A stretch of 42,214 bases of DNA from Bryobacteraceae bacterium (GCA_028275505.1 JAPWUP010000012.1:1-42214); one strand, 5' to 3'; shown: positions 24,933-33,698, counted from the stretch's first letter. Notes: generated by a model not told the origin, from the sequence alone. Translations and numbers: made by a program.

Positions 24933-27144
24933 CCCAGATCACCTCCTCAGGGTCGCGCCCGGCCTCCACCCGTTCGATCTCGCGCCGGTGCAGGATCGTC
25001 GTGTGCACGATATATTTCAAGCGCGCCATGTTGTCAATGACGACCGGCGCCGGGCGGGTCGGCTCACCTTTCGCGTAGCGAGCTGCATTGCGGCCGATCG
25101 CGCGATAGCTTTCCAGCGTCAGGTTCGGCGCCTGCGGGAAGAGTTCGAGATTGTTCAGCGGCGGCAGGCCGCGGCGGTGAATCACTGTGGTCCCCTTGGA
25201 TTGAATGCCGATGGCGATCCCGGAGCCGCTCAACTGCGAGCCCGTGTAGCCGATGGCGCCCAGATCGGCGCTGTGATAGACCTTGACGACGCGCGCCGTC
25301 AATCCCTCATCGCGGATGCCCTGGACGAGCGCAGCGAGCACTTCCCGGTGCGGCAAGCCTGTTAGCGTCGCATCCAAGGCCGAGCCGAATGCGGGACCTA
25401 CCGCGATCACCACCTCGCGCGGATCTTCGCCGCGACGTGCGGGACGCGCCGGGCGCAGCCAAGGCTGTCCGGTCGCCGGCCGCCCAATGCTTCGCGGATC
25501 CCGTGCCCAGGGCAGATCGCAGATCTCGCGCAAACGCTCCGGATCGAGCCGGTAGCCTGTCCCCGGACCGCGGTAATCGTTGGGATCGTTGATGGCGCTG
25601 ATGACCCGCGGTCCCGGCAATAGCATGGCCGAGGTTTGCAGGTAATCGCCGGAGACGCGGAGTTTTTGTACGGCCAGAATTTTCTCGGCGATGTCGCGGA
25701 AGCCGCGACGCGCCAGCGCGCGGATCACGTCCGCCCCGTTGCGCCCCTCGCGCAGGAAGCGTTCCGCGGCTGCGAGGTCGGCCACCACGTCGCGATCCGG
25801 CATATCATCGCTCGAGCGTGCGTAGACGGCGGCTTCGACCTCTTCGTCGCGAATGGGCGGCAGGCCCAGTTCCTCAAAAACGGCTTGCAGCGCCTGCGCC
25901 GCGCGACGGCGGACAGCGAGCAGTTCCTCCTCGGGCACGGGACGCAGGCCGCCGTCCACCAGCATGTCGCGCTGGATCACGTTGTAGTCGTCCAGATCCT
26001 CGCCGTCGAAGTTGCCGCCGCCGAAAAGATTGTCCTCGCGCGGCATCACGCTGTAGCCGGAGAAAATGAAGTCCGTGCCCGGCAGCAGTTGCAGCATGAG
26101 CTTGGCGGTCTTGCGGATGTCGGAATGCGACGCCATGGCGTCGTTACCGGAGGCCACTTCCAGATCGAGCATCGCTGCCAGCAGATTTTCCGCCAGCACC
26201 GCGCGCACGCCGCCGGGCAGTGACTCGGGCAGCGCGATGCAACTGATCGAGCCGTTCTGCACGCCTTGCGAACCCGCGCCCTTGACGATCAGCAGGCAAC
26301 GCGCCTCCAGGTAAATCATGGACTTGCCCCCGGCATGGCCCATGAGCGCTTCCGAGCCGGTGCCGGAGGTGAATCGCACCTTGATGCCGCGGGAGGCGTA
26401 GGCCGAGGCCAGGAACGCTTTGGACCACGGCGTGTCGTCGCCATCGCGAAACGCGCGCTCATCGCCGTAGACCGACAGCGTCTCGGCGTAGGTGGTCAGG
26501 CCCAGCAACGCCAGCCGCAATCCCAGAGCCTCTTCCACCGCACACTGCGTGAGCGCGGTTCCGCGGCCCGTCTGCGAACCCACGAGTACGGCCAGCGCAT
26601 TCAGCGGGGCGTAGCGCGAGACGCCCACCGTAGTCTCGAGTTCCGCAAAGCCGCGCTCGGCTGCCTCGGCGGCGTCGGCGGCCAGCAACGCCGGGCTTTC
26701 CTTGCGGTTGGTGACGTGCGCCTGGTTGGCGGGCGTGCGCCGGGCGCGCATCCTGGCCAGCGCGATCATCATCTCCAGCACGTTCAGCTCGGCTACGACC
26801 TGCATCAATCGCGCCGGCGTCAAGCCTCCGCACAGCCGCACCAGCCTGGCTCGGGGCACGTTGATATCGGTCAGCATGCGCGCCAGCTCGCGGGGCTCGA
26901 AAGCCATGGCTTCGGGCGCGGCCTCGCAGTCAATGGAGTGGCGGGCGATGAAGCGGTCCAGCGCATCGAATTCGCTTTCGCACTTGCCGTCCAGTTCGAC
27001 GATGCGGCCGTTTTCGATCCGCAGGCTGGCCGGGGGATCGTACGGGCTGTTGAACAGAACGAGGCCCGCCTCGGGCCACGGGTGGATGAACGTATCCTTG
27101 TGGATGGGGCGGCTGGCGCGCGCCAGTGAGCGTTTGGAAGTCAT
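24925..27144 (-). CDS. pduCD: B12-dependent diol/glycerol dehydratase, fused large and medium subunits
   Basis: 739 residues from the Met at 27144. Residues 1 to about 555 are the large (alpha) subunit and about 575-739 the medium (beta) subunit, joined by a Pro/Arg-rich linker (about 555-575). The enzyme converts 1,2-diols or glycerol to aldehydes using the adenosylcobalamin radical. Catalytic and metal-site residues fall at the same numbers as in the Klebsiella alpha subunit: His143 (QAHVTN), Glu170, Glu221, Gln296, Asp335 and Ser362. The beta part has EVVIAVGPAFGSALDATLTG, GSGIAIGIQSKGTTVIHRRG and LPPLNNLELFPQAPNLTLES. Position 336 is Ala instead of the Gln of the enteric enzyme, while Ser301 is kept. 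No microcompartment shell, reactivase or aldehyde dehydrogenase gene is nearby. Fused alpha-beta forms are, I believe, known from some actinobacteria. Confidence 0.93.
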   Translation of the reverse strand: MTSKRSLARASRPIHKDTFIHPWPEAGLVLFNSPYDPPASLRIENGRIVELDGKCESEFDALDRFIARHSIDCEAAPEAMAFEPRELARMLTDINVPRARLVRLCGGLTPARLMQVVAELNVLEMMIALARMRARRTPANQAHVTNRKESPALLAADAAEAAERGFAELETTVGVSRYAPLNALAVLVGSQTGRGTALTQCAVEEALGLRLALLGLTTYAETLSVYGDERAFRDGDDTPWSKAFLASAYASRGIKVRFTSGTGSEALMGHAGGKSMIYLEARCLLIVKGAGSQGVQNGSISCIALPESLPGGVRAVLAENLLAAMLDLEVASGNDAMASHSDIRKTAKLMLQLLPGTDFIFSGYSVMPREDNLFGGGNFDGEDLDDYNVIQRDMLVDGGLRPVPEEELLAVRRRAAQALQAVFEELGLPPIRDEEVEAAVYARSSDDMPDRDVVADLAAAERFLREGRNGADVIRALARRGFRDIAEKILAVQKLRVSGDYLQTSAMLLPGPRVISAINDPNDYRGPGTGYRLDPERLREICDLPWARDPRSIGRPATGQPWLRPARPARRGEDPREVVIAVGPAFGSALDATLTGLPHREVLAALVQGIRDEGLTARVVKVYHSADLGAIGYTGSQLSGSGIAIGIQSKGTTVIHRRGLPPLNNLELFPQAPNLTLESYRAIGRNAARYAKGEPTRPAPVVIDNMARLKYIVHTTILHRREIERVEAGRDPEEVIWDE

Positions 27145-27162
27145 AGCCGGCCGGGCTGCGCT

Positions 27163-27180
27163 TCCGGCGGAAACGCCGGA
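27163..27180. promoter_or_regulatory. Hairpin in the leader of the diol dehydratase operon
   Basis: TCCGGCG and CGCCGGA form a perfect 7-bp stem with a four-base loop, ending 19 bases upstream of the ATG at 27144. On the minus strand TATCAT near 27189 is a possible -10. The hairpin would lie in the leader just above the translation start. No B12-box (cobalamin riboswitch) sequence is seen. Confidence 0.4.
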
Positions 27181-27261
27181 CCTATTCGAATGATAACGGT
27201 TACCGCGAGGCACGTTGTCGGCGGAGAGCCGCGGCCGCGCCCAAAAGGAGAACAGCCTTGG

Positions 27262-28653
27262 TCAAGGGCCGGCTGCCAGCCGCGCGGCCTGGAGTTGCCC
27301 CAAGGTCAGATCGAGCGTCAGCTCGGCGATGGCGACCGACCGCTGCGCCTGGGAGAGCAGCGACTGGCTGGTCAGCAACGCCGACTCGGCCTCCAAAACA
27401 AAGTTGATGACGCTGCGCCCGGCCTCGAACTTGAGACGCTCGTCGTGCAGCACCCGCTCGCTCTCCGCCACCGAGTCCTTCAATGCCCGGACGCGGCTCT
27501 GCGCGCTCTCCAGATCGGCCAGGGCTACGCGGACTTCCCGGGCGATCCGCAACGCCAACTGGCGCCGCGCAAGCCGAAGCTGCTCCAGTTTCGCCGCTGC
27601 CTCCTGTTCCTGACCCTTCCTTCGGCCTCCGTCAAAGACGGGAACTGAGACATGCACCCCAAGGACCAAATCGGTTGCAGCATTGCCGGGCGATGGCGCA
27701 TGAATCACCGCCGAGGGCAGCATCCCCGCGATGAGCTGGGGGAAGCCCACCGGCGTATTGGACCCGTACTGAATCGCCGCCGCCCGCAGATCGATGCGCG
27801 GCCAAGCCGATTTGCGCACTGCCGCCAGGCCAAGCTCCGCAGCGCGAAGCTCGTGATCCACCGAGCGAATCTCCGGGCGGGAGGAGATCGCGCTGGCCAG
27901 CAGCGTGGCCTCACCTGGCTTGGGCTCGGATGGCGGAGAAGCTGCGGGGCTGTAGCGCAACGCAGGAAGATCGCCTTCGTAGCCCATGACGGCAGCCAAG
28001 GCGCTCAGGGACGAGCGCTGCGCCGATTTCAGCGTAGCCAAATCGCTTTCCATCTGCGCCAGTCGCGTGCGGACCTTCAGTGCGTCCACCGGCACGGCGC
28101 GCCCTGCCGCGACCAGTTGGTTCGTACGGTCCAGCAGCGCTTGCAGGCTTCGGATGCGCGCTTCCGTTGCCCGGATCAGGTCCGTATAGGTCAGGCAGAG
28201 CAGGAACAGGCGGGCGGTCTCGAAAATAACCTCCTGTTGCTTGCGGTCGGCCGCAAAGCTGGCGGCCAGGACACGCTCGCGCGCGGCGGCAATCTCCATC
28301 TCCGTTTTGTGGAAGTCCCAGGCCAGGAACTTGAGTTCGGCGGCAGCCGAGTACAGTGTGGGGTCGAACCGTAGCAGCGCCGGTGGAGTCCCCGCAGGAT
28401 AGCCATGCTCGAAGCGCCACCGCGTCGCGTCCGCGGCCAGGTCCAACTGGGGCATCCGCGATGAGCGAGCCGCGGTGAGAAGACCTTGCCGACGGGTCAC
28501 CTCCACGCGGTCGGACCTCAACTCCGGGGAATGTTCGAGGGCGTACTTGACGGCATCCTGGAGCGTCAGCTCGCCGCTGGCCGGCGCCTCGGACGCAGCG
28601 CCCACGAAAACGCCAATCGTCAATGCTGCCGCAAACCTGAGCAGGGCGCTCAT
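27262..28653 (-). CDS. TolC-family outer-membrane efflux channel
   Basis: 463 residues with N-terminal signal (LLRFAAALTIGVFVGAASEA). It shows the TolC two-repeat pattern: GELTLQDAVKYALEHSPELR at the start, long helices such as KVRTRLAQMESDLATLKSAQ, and the second repeat with LLASAISSRPEIRSVDHELR and GVHVSVPVFDGGRRKGQEQE. Three copies would form the channel spanning the outer membrane and periplasm. The ATG overlaps the stop of the RND pump gene (ATGA), making it the last gene of the regulator-adaptor-pump-channel operon. Confidence 0.93.
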   Translation of the reverse strand: MSALLRFAAALTIGVFVGAASEAPASGELTLQDAVKYALEHSPELRSDRVEVTRRQGLLTAARSSRMPQLDLAADATRWRFEHGYPAGTPPALLRFDPTLYSAAAELKFLAWDFHKTEMEIAAARERVLAASFAADRKQQEVIFETARLFLLCLTYTDLIRATEARIRSLQALLDRTNQLVAAGRAVPVDALKVRTRLAQMESDLATLKSAQRSSLSALAAVMGYEGDLPALRYSPAASPPSEPKPGEATLLASAISSRPEIRSVDHELRAAELGLAAVRKSAWPRIDLRAAAIQYGSNTPVGFPQLIAGMLPSAVIHAPSPGNAATDLVLGVHVSVPVFDGGRRKGQEQEAAAKLEQLRLARRQLALRIAREVRVALADLESAQSRVRALKDSVAESERVLHDERLKFEAGRSVINFVLEAESALLTSQSLLSQAQRSVAIAELTLDLTLGQLQAARLAAGP

Positions 28654-31600
28654 GCTTCAGCCTCCTGAGGGTGGGTGGCCGCCAGCTTCTTCCGAATTTC
28701 TTCGGGCAACCCGTGGTCTGGCTTGCTGGCGTACATCAGGTTATAAGTGACCGGAATCACGAACAGGGAGAAACCGGTGGAGACGACCAGGCCGAAAATC
28801 AGCGACCACGCCATGCCTCCGAACACGGTGTCCTGCGTGACGGGCAGCGCCCCGAGCACCGCGGCGCCGGAAGTCAGCAGGATCGGGCGGAGCCGGACGG
28901 AGACGCTTTCGAGAATCGCCCGGTTCAGCGGCAAGCCACGCATCAGAGCCAGGTGGATGAAATCCACGATAATGATCGAGTTTCGCGTCACAATGCCCGC
29001 CAGCGCGATCATGCCGATGAAGGCAGGACCCGAGAAAAAGACCGGGTTCATGAGCCCGGCCACGCTGCGCTCGCCGAACTGATTCAACAGCCAGAAGCCC
29101 GGGAGCACGCCAATCACCATCAGCGGGATGGAAAGCATGATCACCAGCGGCAACTGGTACGAACCGGTCTGGTTCATCAGGATCACGTAGATGCCCGCTA
29201 ACGCAATCAACATGGCAAAAGCAAGGTCGCGGAACAGGTTCATGGTGATGTACATCTCGCCTTCGTCCCACCACCTCACGCGGATGCCTTCGGGGACCTC
29301 CCAGGCGACTCCTCCGCCCTTGCGAAACATAGTGCGGCTTGCGAGCGGCCGCGGTTTGGCCTCTCTGTCCACGAAAAGCCGATTCCCGCCTGACACTTGA
29401 TCTGCTCTCAGATCGAGTATGGTTTCCACGGGAGGCCTTCCCGCCATTTCCCCGAACACATAGACCACGCGCTCCGTCTGGCGGTGATAGATGGTCTTGT
29501 CCTCCAGTTGCGCGCGCCAGCGCCCAAGCTCGGAAATGGGAACCAGGCGTCCTCCGAGACCTTTGACATAAATGCGGGACAAGTCCGGCGCGCTGGAGCG
29601 TTCGGCCCGCGGAAACCAGAGCCCGATGCGGACCGGCAAGCGTTCATAAGGCATCTGCGCGATGCCGGCGCTTTGGCTGCCCAGGGCCAGGCCGATGGTG
29701 CGGGAGATCTCATCGGTCGAAACGCCGTTCAACGCTGCCTTCTCTTTATCCACCTCGAAGACGAGTTTGGTCTGATCCTCATCAATCGAGTCGTCCAGAT
29801 CCACGATGCCGGGCTCCCTGCTCATGCGCTCTTTGACAATGGCGGCCGCCCTCATCAGGTCCTCGTAAGAGTTGCGTGGCTCTCCGTATACGGCCGCCAC
29901 AATCGTGGACATCGCAGGCGGACCGGCGGGCAGTTCGACAATTTTCAACTTGACTCCATTGCGCCTGGCAAGCGCCGTCAGGTCGGCCCGCAGCCGCAGC
30001 GCCACGGAATGGCTCGAGTGGACTCGCTGCGTCTTGTGGATCAGGTTGACGCGGATGTCGGCGCGGTTCGGCGCCCGGCGCAAGAAGTACTGCCGCATCA
30101 TGCCGTTGAAATCCACCGGCGAGGCCGTTCCCACATAGGCCTCATAGTCGGTAACCTCCGGCACCGAGGCCAGATAGTGCTCGAATTCGCGCGCCACCGC
30201 ATCGGTTCGCTCCAGCGGCGTGCCCACCGGCATGTCGAGAACCAGCAACAGCTCGTCTTTGTTGTCATAGGGGAGTTGCTTCACCCTTACCTTGCGGGTC
30301 AATACCAACAGCACGCTGCCAATGAACAATGCCACTACGAAAAGGAGGAAGATGCGGCCCAGCCACCGGCGTTCCACCAGGGGCATCAGGGTACGCCGGA
30401 AAAACCGCTCGGTCAGAGACGGCCTTCCCGCGGCAGGGGCGGACATCGCGGTCCCGCCGTGGCGTTTCAGGAAATGATAGGCCAGCCACGGAGTGATGGT
30501 GAAGGAGACGGCCAGTGACATCAGCATCGTCACCGGGACGTTCACCGCCATGGGGCGCAGGTACTGACCCATCATGTCGGTGACCGAAAGCAGCGGAAGG
30601 AAAGAAAGCATCACGGCGAAGGTTGCGGCAATGAGCGGGGGACGGACCTCGTTGATGGCTTCCAGCACGATCGCCTTGGTCGCCTTGCCCCGCATCTGGA
30701 AGTGACGGTGGATGTTCTCCACGTCCACGATCGGGTCATCCACCAGCAACCCGAGAGCGATGGTGAGGGCGAACAGCGTGATGCGGTTGATCGAAAATCC
30801 CAGAAAGTAGTTCACGATCAAGGTCAAGCCGAAGACGCAGGGCACGACGATCGCCACGACCAGCGCCTGACGATAGCCCAAGCCCATCGTCAGAAGAGCC
30901 ATCACCACGGCAATGGCCACGAACAAGGCCTCTTCCAACTCCTCGACCTTCGCGTTGGCTGTGATCCCGTAATTGCGGGTGATCACCACCTCCACGTCGG
31001 AAGGCAGGACGGTTTTCTTGAGCTCTTCCATGCGCTGGATCAGATCGCGCGCGACCCACACGTTGTTGGATCCGTGCTTCTTGGCCACGGCGATGGTCAC
31101 CGCGGGCTGCGGCTCCCCGACGCCAGGCGAAGAAGAGGCGGGGCCTCCCACCAGGCTCCCGGTCGCGCCCTCCTCTTTGGGATGGCTCCACGCCTGCCCG
31201 CGGTGGAATCGGACGTAATCGAGGAACTCTCCGGGACCGTCGGTCACCTCGGCCACGTCCCGAAGATAGACGGGGCGCCCGTTCCATACGCCCACAACCA
31301 GTTCCCGCAGATCCCTCGCGTCCGCGATGAAGTCGCCGGCTTGAACCCGGACGCTGCGGTCGTCGCGGTCGAACGTCCCCGCCAGGACGCTGCTATTGGA
31401 CGCCTGGATGGCGCGGCTGATGTCAAGCGCGGAAATACCGTAGGCTGCCATGCGCGTGGCCGAAGGCCGGATCAAAAGCTCGCGCGGACGCCCGCCCACC
31501 ACGTACGCGGTCCCTGCATTGGGTACGGACTGAAGCCGCGGAACGATCTCCTCGGCCATCCGCCGAAGCGAGTAATCGTCGTGCGACCGGCTCGTCAGGG

Positions 31601-32048
31601 TGAAGGTGACCACAGGTACATCGTCTACATCCACCGGCTTCACCACCCAGCCGGCAACCCCGGGCGTGATCCGGTCCATGTTTTCGTTCAGCTTTCGAAT
31701 GAGCTTGACGTAGCTTGGCTCCAGCGGCTCGCCCACGTAAAAGCGGACCGTAACGATGCTCTGGCCGGGCATGGAACGCGAGTACACGTACTGCACGCCG
31801 GGGATCTGGAGAAGCATTTTCTCCAGCGGGGTCGAGACCAGTTGTTCGACCTCCGCGGCCGTGCGCCCGGGAAACGAGACCATTACGTTGGCCGCGGCGA
31901 CCACGATCTGTGGCTCTTCTTCCCGGGGCGTGATGAGCAGGGCGATTGCGCCCGCGGCCAGCGAGACCAGGATGAACACCAGCGACAGGTTCGACTCCAG
32001 GAACCTGCGGACAATGCGGAGGGTGAGCGTTTCATGCGAAGGATTCAT
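28650..32048 (-). CDS. RND efflux pump inner-membrane permease (AcrB/MdtB type)
   Basis: 1132 residues, longer than AcrB (about 1050), partly because of an inserted Gly/Ser/Pro-rich segment near residues 290-310 (GPASSSPGVGEP). It opens with a membrane segment (LESNLSLVFILVSLAAGAIA). The proton relay is conserved in the TM4 sequence ALGLLVDDPIVDVENIHRHF with two adjacent Asp residues. The C-terminal membrane block includes GIVTRNSIIIVDFIHLALMR and LTSGAAVLGALPVTQ. Periplasmic porter segments (PGRTAAEVEQLVSTPLEKML, VQYVYSRSMPGQSIVTVRF) are typical. It exports substrates by proton antiport as a trimer with the adaptor and TolC of the same operon. The regulator suggests metal response, but the pump does not clearly fall in the CzcA heavy-metal class, so the substrate is open. 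Confidence 0.95.
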   Translation of the reverse strand: MNPSHETLTLRIVRRFLESNLSLVFILVSLAAGAIALLITPREEEPQIVVAAANVMVSFPGRTAAEVEQLVSTPLEKMLLQIPGVQYVYSRSMPGQSIVTVRFYVGEPLEPSYVKLIRKLNENMDRITPGVAGWVVKPVDVDDVPVVTFTLTSRSHDDYSLRRMAEEIVPRLQSVPNAGTAYVVGGRPRELLIRPSATRMAAYGISALDISRAIQASNSSVLAGTFDRDDRSVRVQAGDFIADARDLRELVVGVWNGRPVYLRDVAEVTDGPGEFLDYVRFHRGQAWSHPKEEGATGSLVGGPASSSPGVGEPQPAVTIAVAKKHGSNNVWVARDLIQRMEELKKTVLPSDVEVVITRNYGITANAKVEELEEALFVAIAVVMALLTMGLGYRQALVVAIVVPCVFGLTLIVNYFLGFSINRITLFALTIALGLLVDDPIVDVENIHRHFQMRGKATKAIVLEAINEVRPPLIAATFAVMLSFLPLLSVTDMMGQYLRPMAVNVPVTMLMSLAVSFTITPWLAYHFLKRHGGTAMSAPAAGRPSLTERFFRRTLMPLVERRWLGRIFLLFVVALFIGSVLLVLTRKVRVKQLPYDNKDELLLVLDMPVGTPLERTDAVAREFEHYLASVPEVTDYEAYVGTASPVDFNGMMRQYFLRRAPNRADIRVNLIHKTQRVHSSHSVALRLRADLTALARRNGVKLKIVELPAGPPAMSTIVAAVYGEPRNSYEDLMRAAAIVKERMSREPGIVDLDDSIDEDQTKLVFEVDKEKAALNGVSTDEISRTIGLALGSQSAGIAQMPYERLPVRIGLWFPRAERSSAPDLSRIYVKGLGGRLVPISELGRWRAQLEDKTIYHRQTERVVYVFGEMAGRPPVETILDLRADQVSGGNRLFVDREAKPRPLASRTMFRKGGGVAWEVPEGIRVRWWDEGEMYITMNLFRDLAFAMLIALAGIYVILMNQTGSYQLPLVIMLSIPLMVIGVLPGFWLLNQFGERSVAGLMNPVFFSGPAFIGMIALAGIVTRNSIIIVDFIHLALMRGLPLNRAILESVSVRLRPILLTSGAAVLGALPVTQDTVFGGMAWSLIFGLVVSTGFSLFVIPVTYNLMYASKPDHGLPEEIRKKLAATHPQEAEA

Positions 32049-33208
32049 TTCGCCTGCCCCGTGGTGGTTGCTTCGGCGGTCTCGGCCACGATCACCTCGC
32101 CCGGCGCCAGCCCGCTCAGCACTTCGATTTTGTCGCCCACGGCGCGGCCCAACTGGACCGTCCGGCGTTCCACGCGCCCATCCTGAACAACGTCCACCGT
32201 GGTGAGCTGCCCCGCGCGCCTTACTGCCGGGGTGGGTATCAGCAAGACCCGTTGCGGCGCTTCGGGTATCAGCAGCCGGCCAAACATCCCGGGCACCAGA
32301 TCACGGGGATGTTCCAGTCGCACCCGGACCAGAACGGTCCGCGTCGCGGGATCCGAAGAGGGCACGATCTCGGCCACCCGCCCATGCAGCGTGCGCTTCA
32401 GGGCGTCAATGCGAACCGGATATGCCCGGCCGATGCTGATCCGGCCAAGCTGTTCTTCGGGAACACTGGCTTCCAGCCACAGCCGGTCTTGTTGGTACAT
32501 GGTCAGCAAAGGCTTGCCCGGAGCGGCCAGTTCGCCCGTTTCCGACAATTTGTCAATCACCACTCCATCGAAAGGGCTGCGGATTACCGCATAAGACAAG
32601 TTCGCTTCCGCTTCGTGCTGCGCCTGTCGCAGCCGTTCCAGGTTCGCTTGCGCGGTCTTGAGCGCCGTTTCCGTGTTCTCGAAGTCGTAGGCGCTGATCA
32701 CTCGCTGGTCGAACAGCGGCTTGTCACGCTTGTAGTTGGAAAGAGCTTGCGCGAAAGTCGCCTCGGCCGCGCGGACCGCCTCCCGCGCCTGCTCGACGCG
32801 CGCACGGAGGTCACGGTCATCGAGTTCGACCAATATCTCTCCCTTGGCGACTCGCTGGCCGGCGGAGACGCCAATGCGGACAATGGTCGCCACCACGCGT
32901 GAGGTTACGGTGGCGACATATTCAGGCCGCACCGTCCCCACGGCCTCGGTGGTAACGGGGATGGTTGTGAAGGTGACGGGTAGAGTCGGGAGGCCCTCTG
33001 CCTTCCTCTCCGGAACCGCCGCCCTGCCGGGCTGGATCCGGTTCTTTCGGAAGAAGCCGAAGACCCATAGCATCAGCAACAGGATGACCGCGATCGAAAG
33101 GCCGATACGGAGCGCCGTCGCCAGGCGATGCCGCTTGCCCGGAGTCGCGCGGGGGGCTTCTCCGCCAAGAGCGAGTTGCCCGGTACTTGCAGTTTCGTCA
33201 TTACTCAT
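32045..33208 (-). CDS. RND efflux periplasmic adaptor (membrane fusion protein)
   Basis: 387 residues. One N-terminal membrane segment (ATALRIGLSIAVILLLMLWV) anchors it in the inner membrane. The barrel-sandwich/lipoyl halves are seen in IGVSAGQRVAKGEILVELDD and SPFDGVVIDKLSETGELAAP, separated by a coiled-coil hairpin at about residues 130-205 (ARVEQAREAVRAAEATFAQA, ALKTAQANLERLRQAQHEAE). The beta-barrel domain (RLWLEASVPEEQLGRISIGR) and membrane-proximal domain (GRVERRTVQLGRAVGDKIEV) follow. It bridges pump and TolC. Both ends overlap neighbours by ATGA: the ArsR gene upstream and the pump gene downstream. Confidence 0.94.
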   Translation of the reverse strand: MSNDETASTGQLALGGEAPRATPGKRHRLATALRIGLSIAVILLLMLWVFGFFRKNRIQPGRAAVPERKAEGLPTLPVTFTTIPVTTEAVGTVRPEYVATVTSRVVATIVRIGVSAGQRVAKGEILVELDDRDLRARVEQAREAVRAAEATFAQALSNYKRDKPLFDQRVISAYDFENTETALKTAQANLERLRQAQHEAEANLSYAVIRSPFDGVVIDKLSETGELAAPGKPLLTMYQQDRLWLEASVPEEQLGRISIGRAYPVRIDALKRTLHGRVAEIVPSSDPATRTVLVRVRLEHPRDLVPGMFGRLLIPEAPQRVLLIPTPAVRRAGQLTTVDVVQDGRVERRTVQLGRAVGDKIEVLSGLAPGEVIVAETAEATTTGQAK

Positions 33209-33546
33209 ACCGTTTCTCCCTTAGCTGCGTGACACTCTGCGTCCAGGTTGCGAAGGTCGGCCTGGCCGGTGGCTTCGTGGCTCAAGATCTGCTCCAGCAG
33301 GGGCCGGATCTGAGCCAGAAGGGAGTGCTGCTCGTTGATCTCATAGTTGATCCGGAATCCTTCCCGCCACCCTTTCACCAACCCATGGCTCCGCAGGTAG
33401 GCCAGATGACGGGAGACCAAGGGTTGCGGAAGACCGAGAATTGCCGCCATCCGGCAAACGCACAACCGGGAGCGGAATAACAAGTTGAGGATCCGCAACC
33501 TCGTGGGATCTGCTAGCGCTTTGAAGAAATTGGATATGTGGGTCAT
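33205..33546 (-). CDS. ArsR/SmtB-family metalloregulator
   Basis: 113 residues, a winged-helix repressor: FFKALADPTRLRILNLLF, recognition region GLPQPLVSRHLAYLRSHGLV and wing WREGFRINYEI. RLCVCRM (Cys29, Cys31) matches the position of the ELCVCDL metal-binding motif of the ArsR alpha-3 site; a further Cys105-His106 pair near the C terminus could add ligands. The flanking charged residues of the classic motif are changed (Arg instead of Glu and Asp), so the inducing metal is uncertain; arsenite, antimonite, cadmium or zinc are possible. It is the first gene of the efflux operon, overlaps the adaptor gene and presumably represses its own operon. Confidence 0.9.
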   Translation of the reverse strand: MTHISNFFKALADPTRLRILNLLFRSRLCVCRMAAILGLPQPLVSRHLAYLRSHGLVKGWREGFRINYEINEQHSLLAQIRPLLEQILSHEATGQADLRNLDAECHAAKGETV

Positions 33547-33596
33547 GTCCTTTTCCGGCCAGGCAAGCGGGCTCTCGGACCGCTATTCTCTCATCA

Positions 33597-33626
33597 ATGC
33601 CATCCTGTCTATACGGATGCAGGCAT
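33597..33626. promoter_or_regulatory. Candidate ArsR operator
   Basis: An imperfect dyad ATGCC-ATCC-N9-GGAT-GCA-GGCAT lies 51-80 bases upstream of the ArsR start. On the minus strand its centre holds TATAGA, a possible -10, so a bound dimer would block transcription. The position and symmetry fit an autoregulated ArsR operon. Confidence 0.45.
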
Positions 33627-33630
33627 AGAT

Positions 33631-33690
33631 CCCGGGGTGACGTCAGCCACCCGGGAAAGCTGCGAGATTGGCGTTCCCGGCAGCGCCGGG
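33631..33690 (-). terminator. Possible terminator hairpins after the pseudouridine synthase gene
   Basis: Two GC-rich hairpins follow the gene on the minus strand: CCCGGC-GCT-GCCGGG at 33676-33690, nine bases after the stop, and a longer one with arms 33631-33639 and 33648-33655. Neither is followed by a T-run, so they would be non-canonical terminators or insulating structures before the ArsR operon promoter. Confidence 0.35.
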
Positions 33691-33698
33691 CCGCCGCA

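Noticed and set aside
27145-27261. Cobalamin riboswitch before the diol dehydratase operon
   Set aside because: The space is only about 117 bases and no B12-box sequence was found.
30702-32186. Plus-strand frame (494 codons) rich in His and Asp opposite the RND pump
   Set aside because: It is a shadow of the pump and adaptor genes with no recognisable domain.
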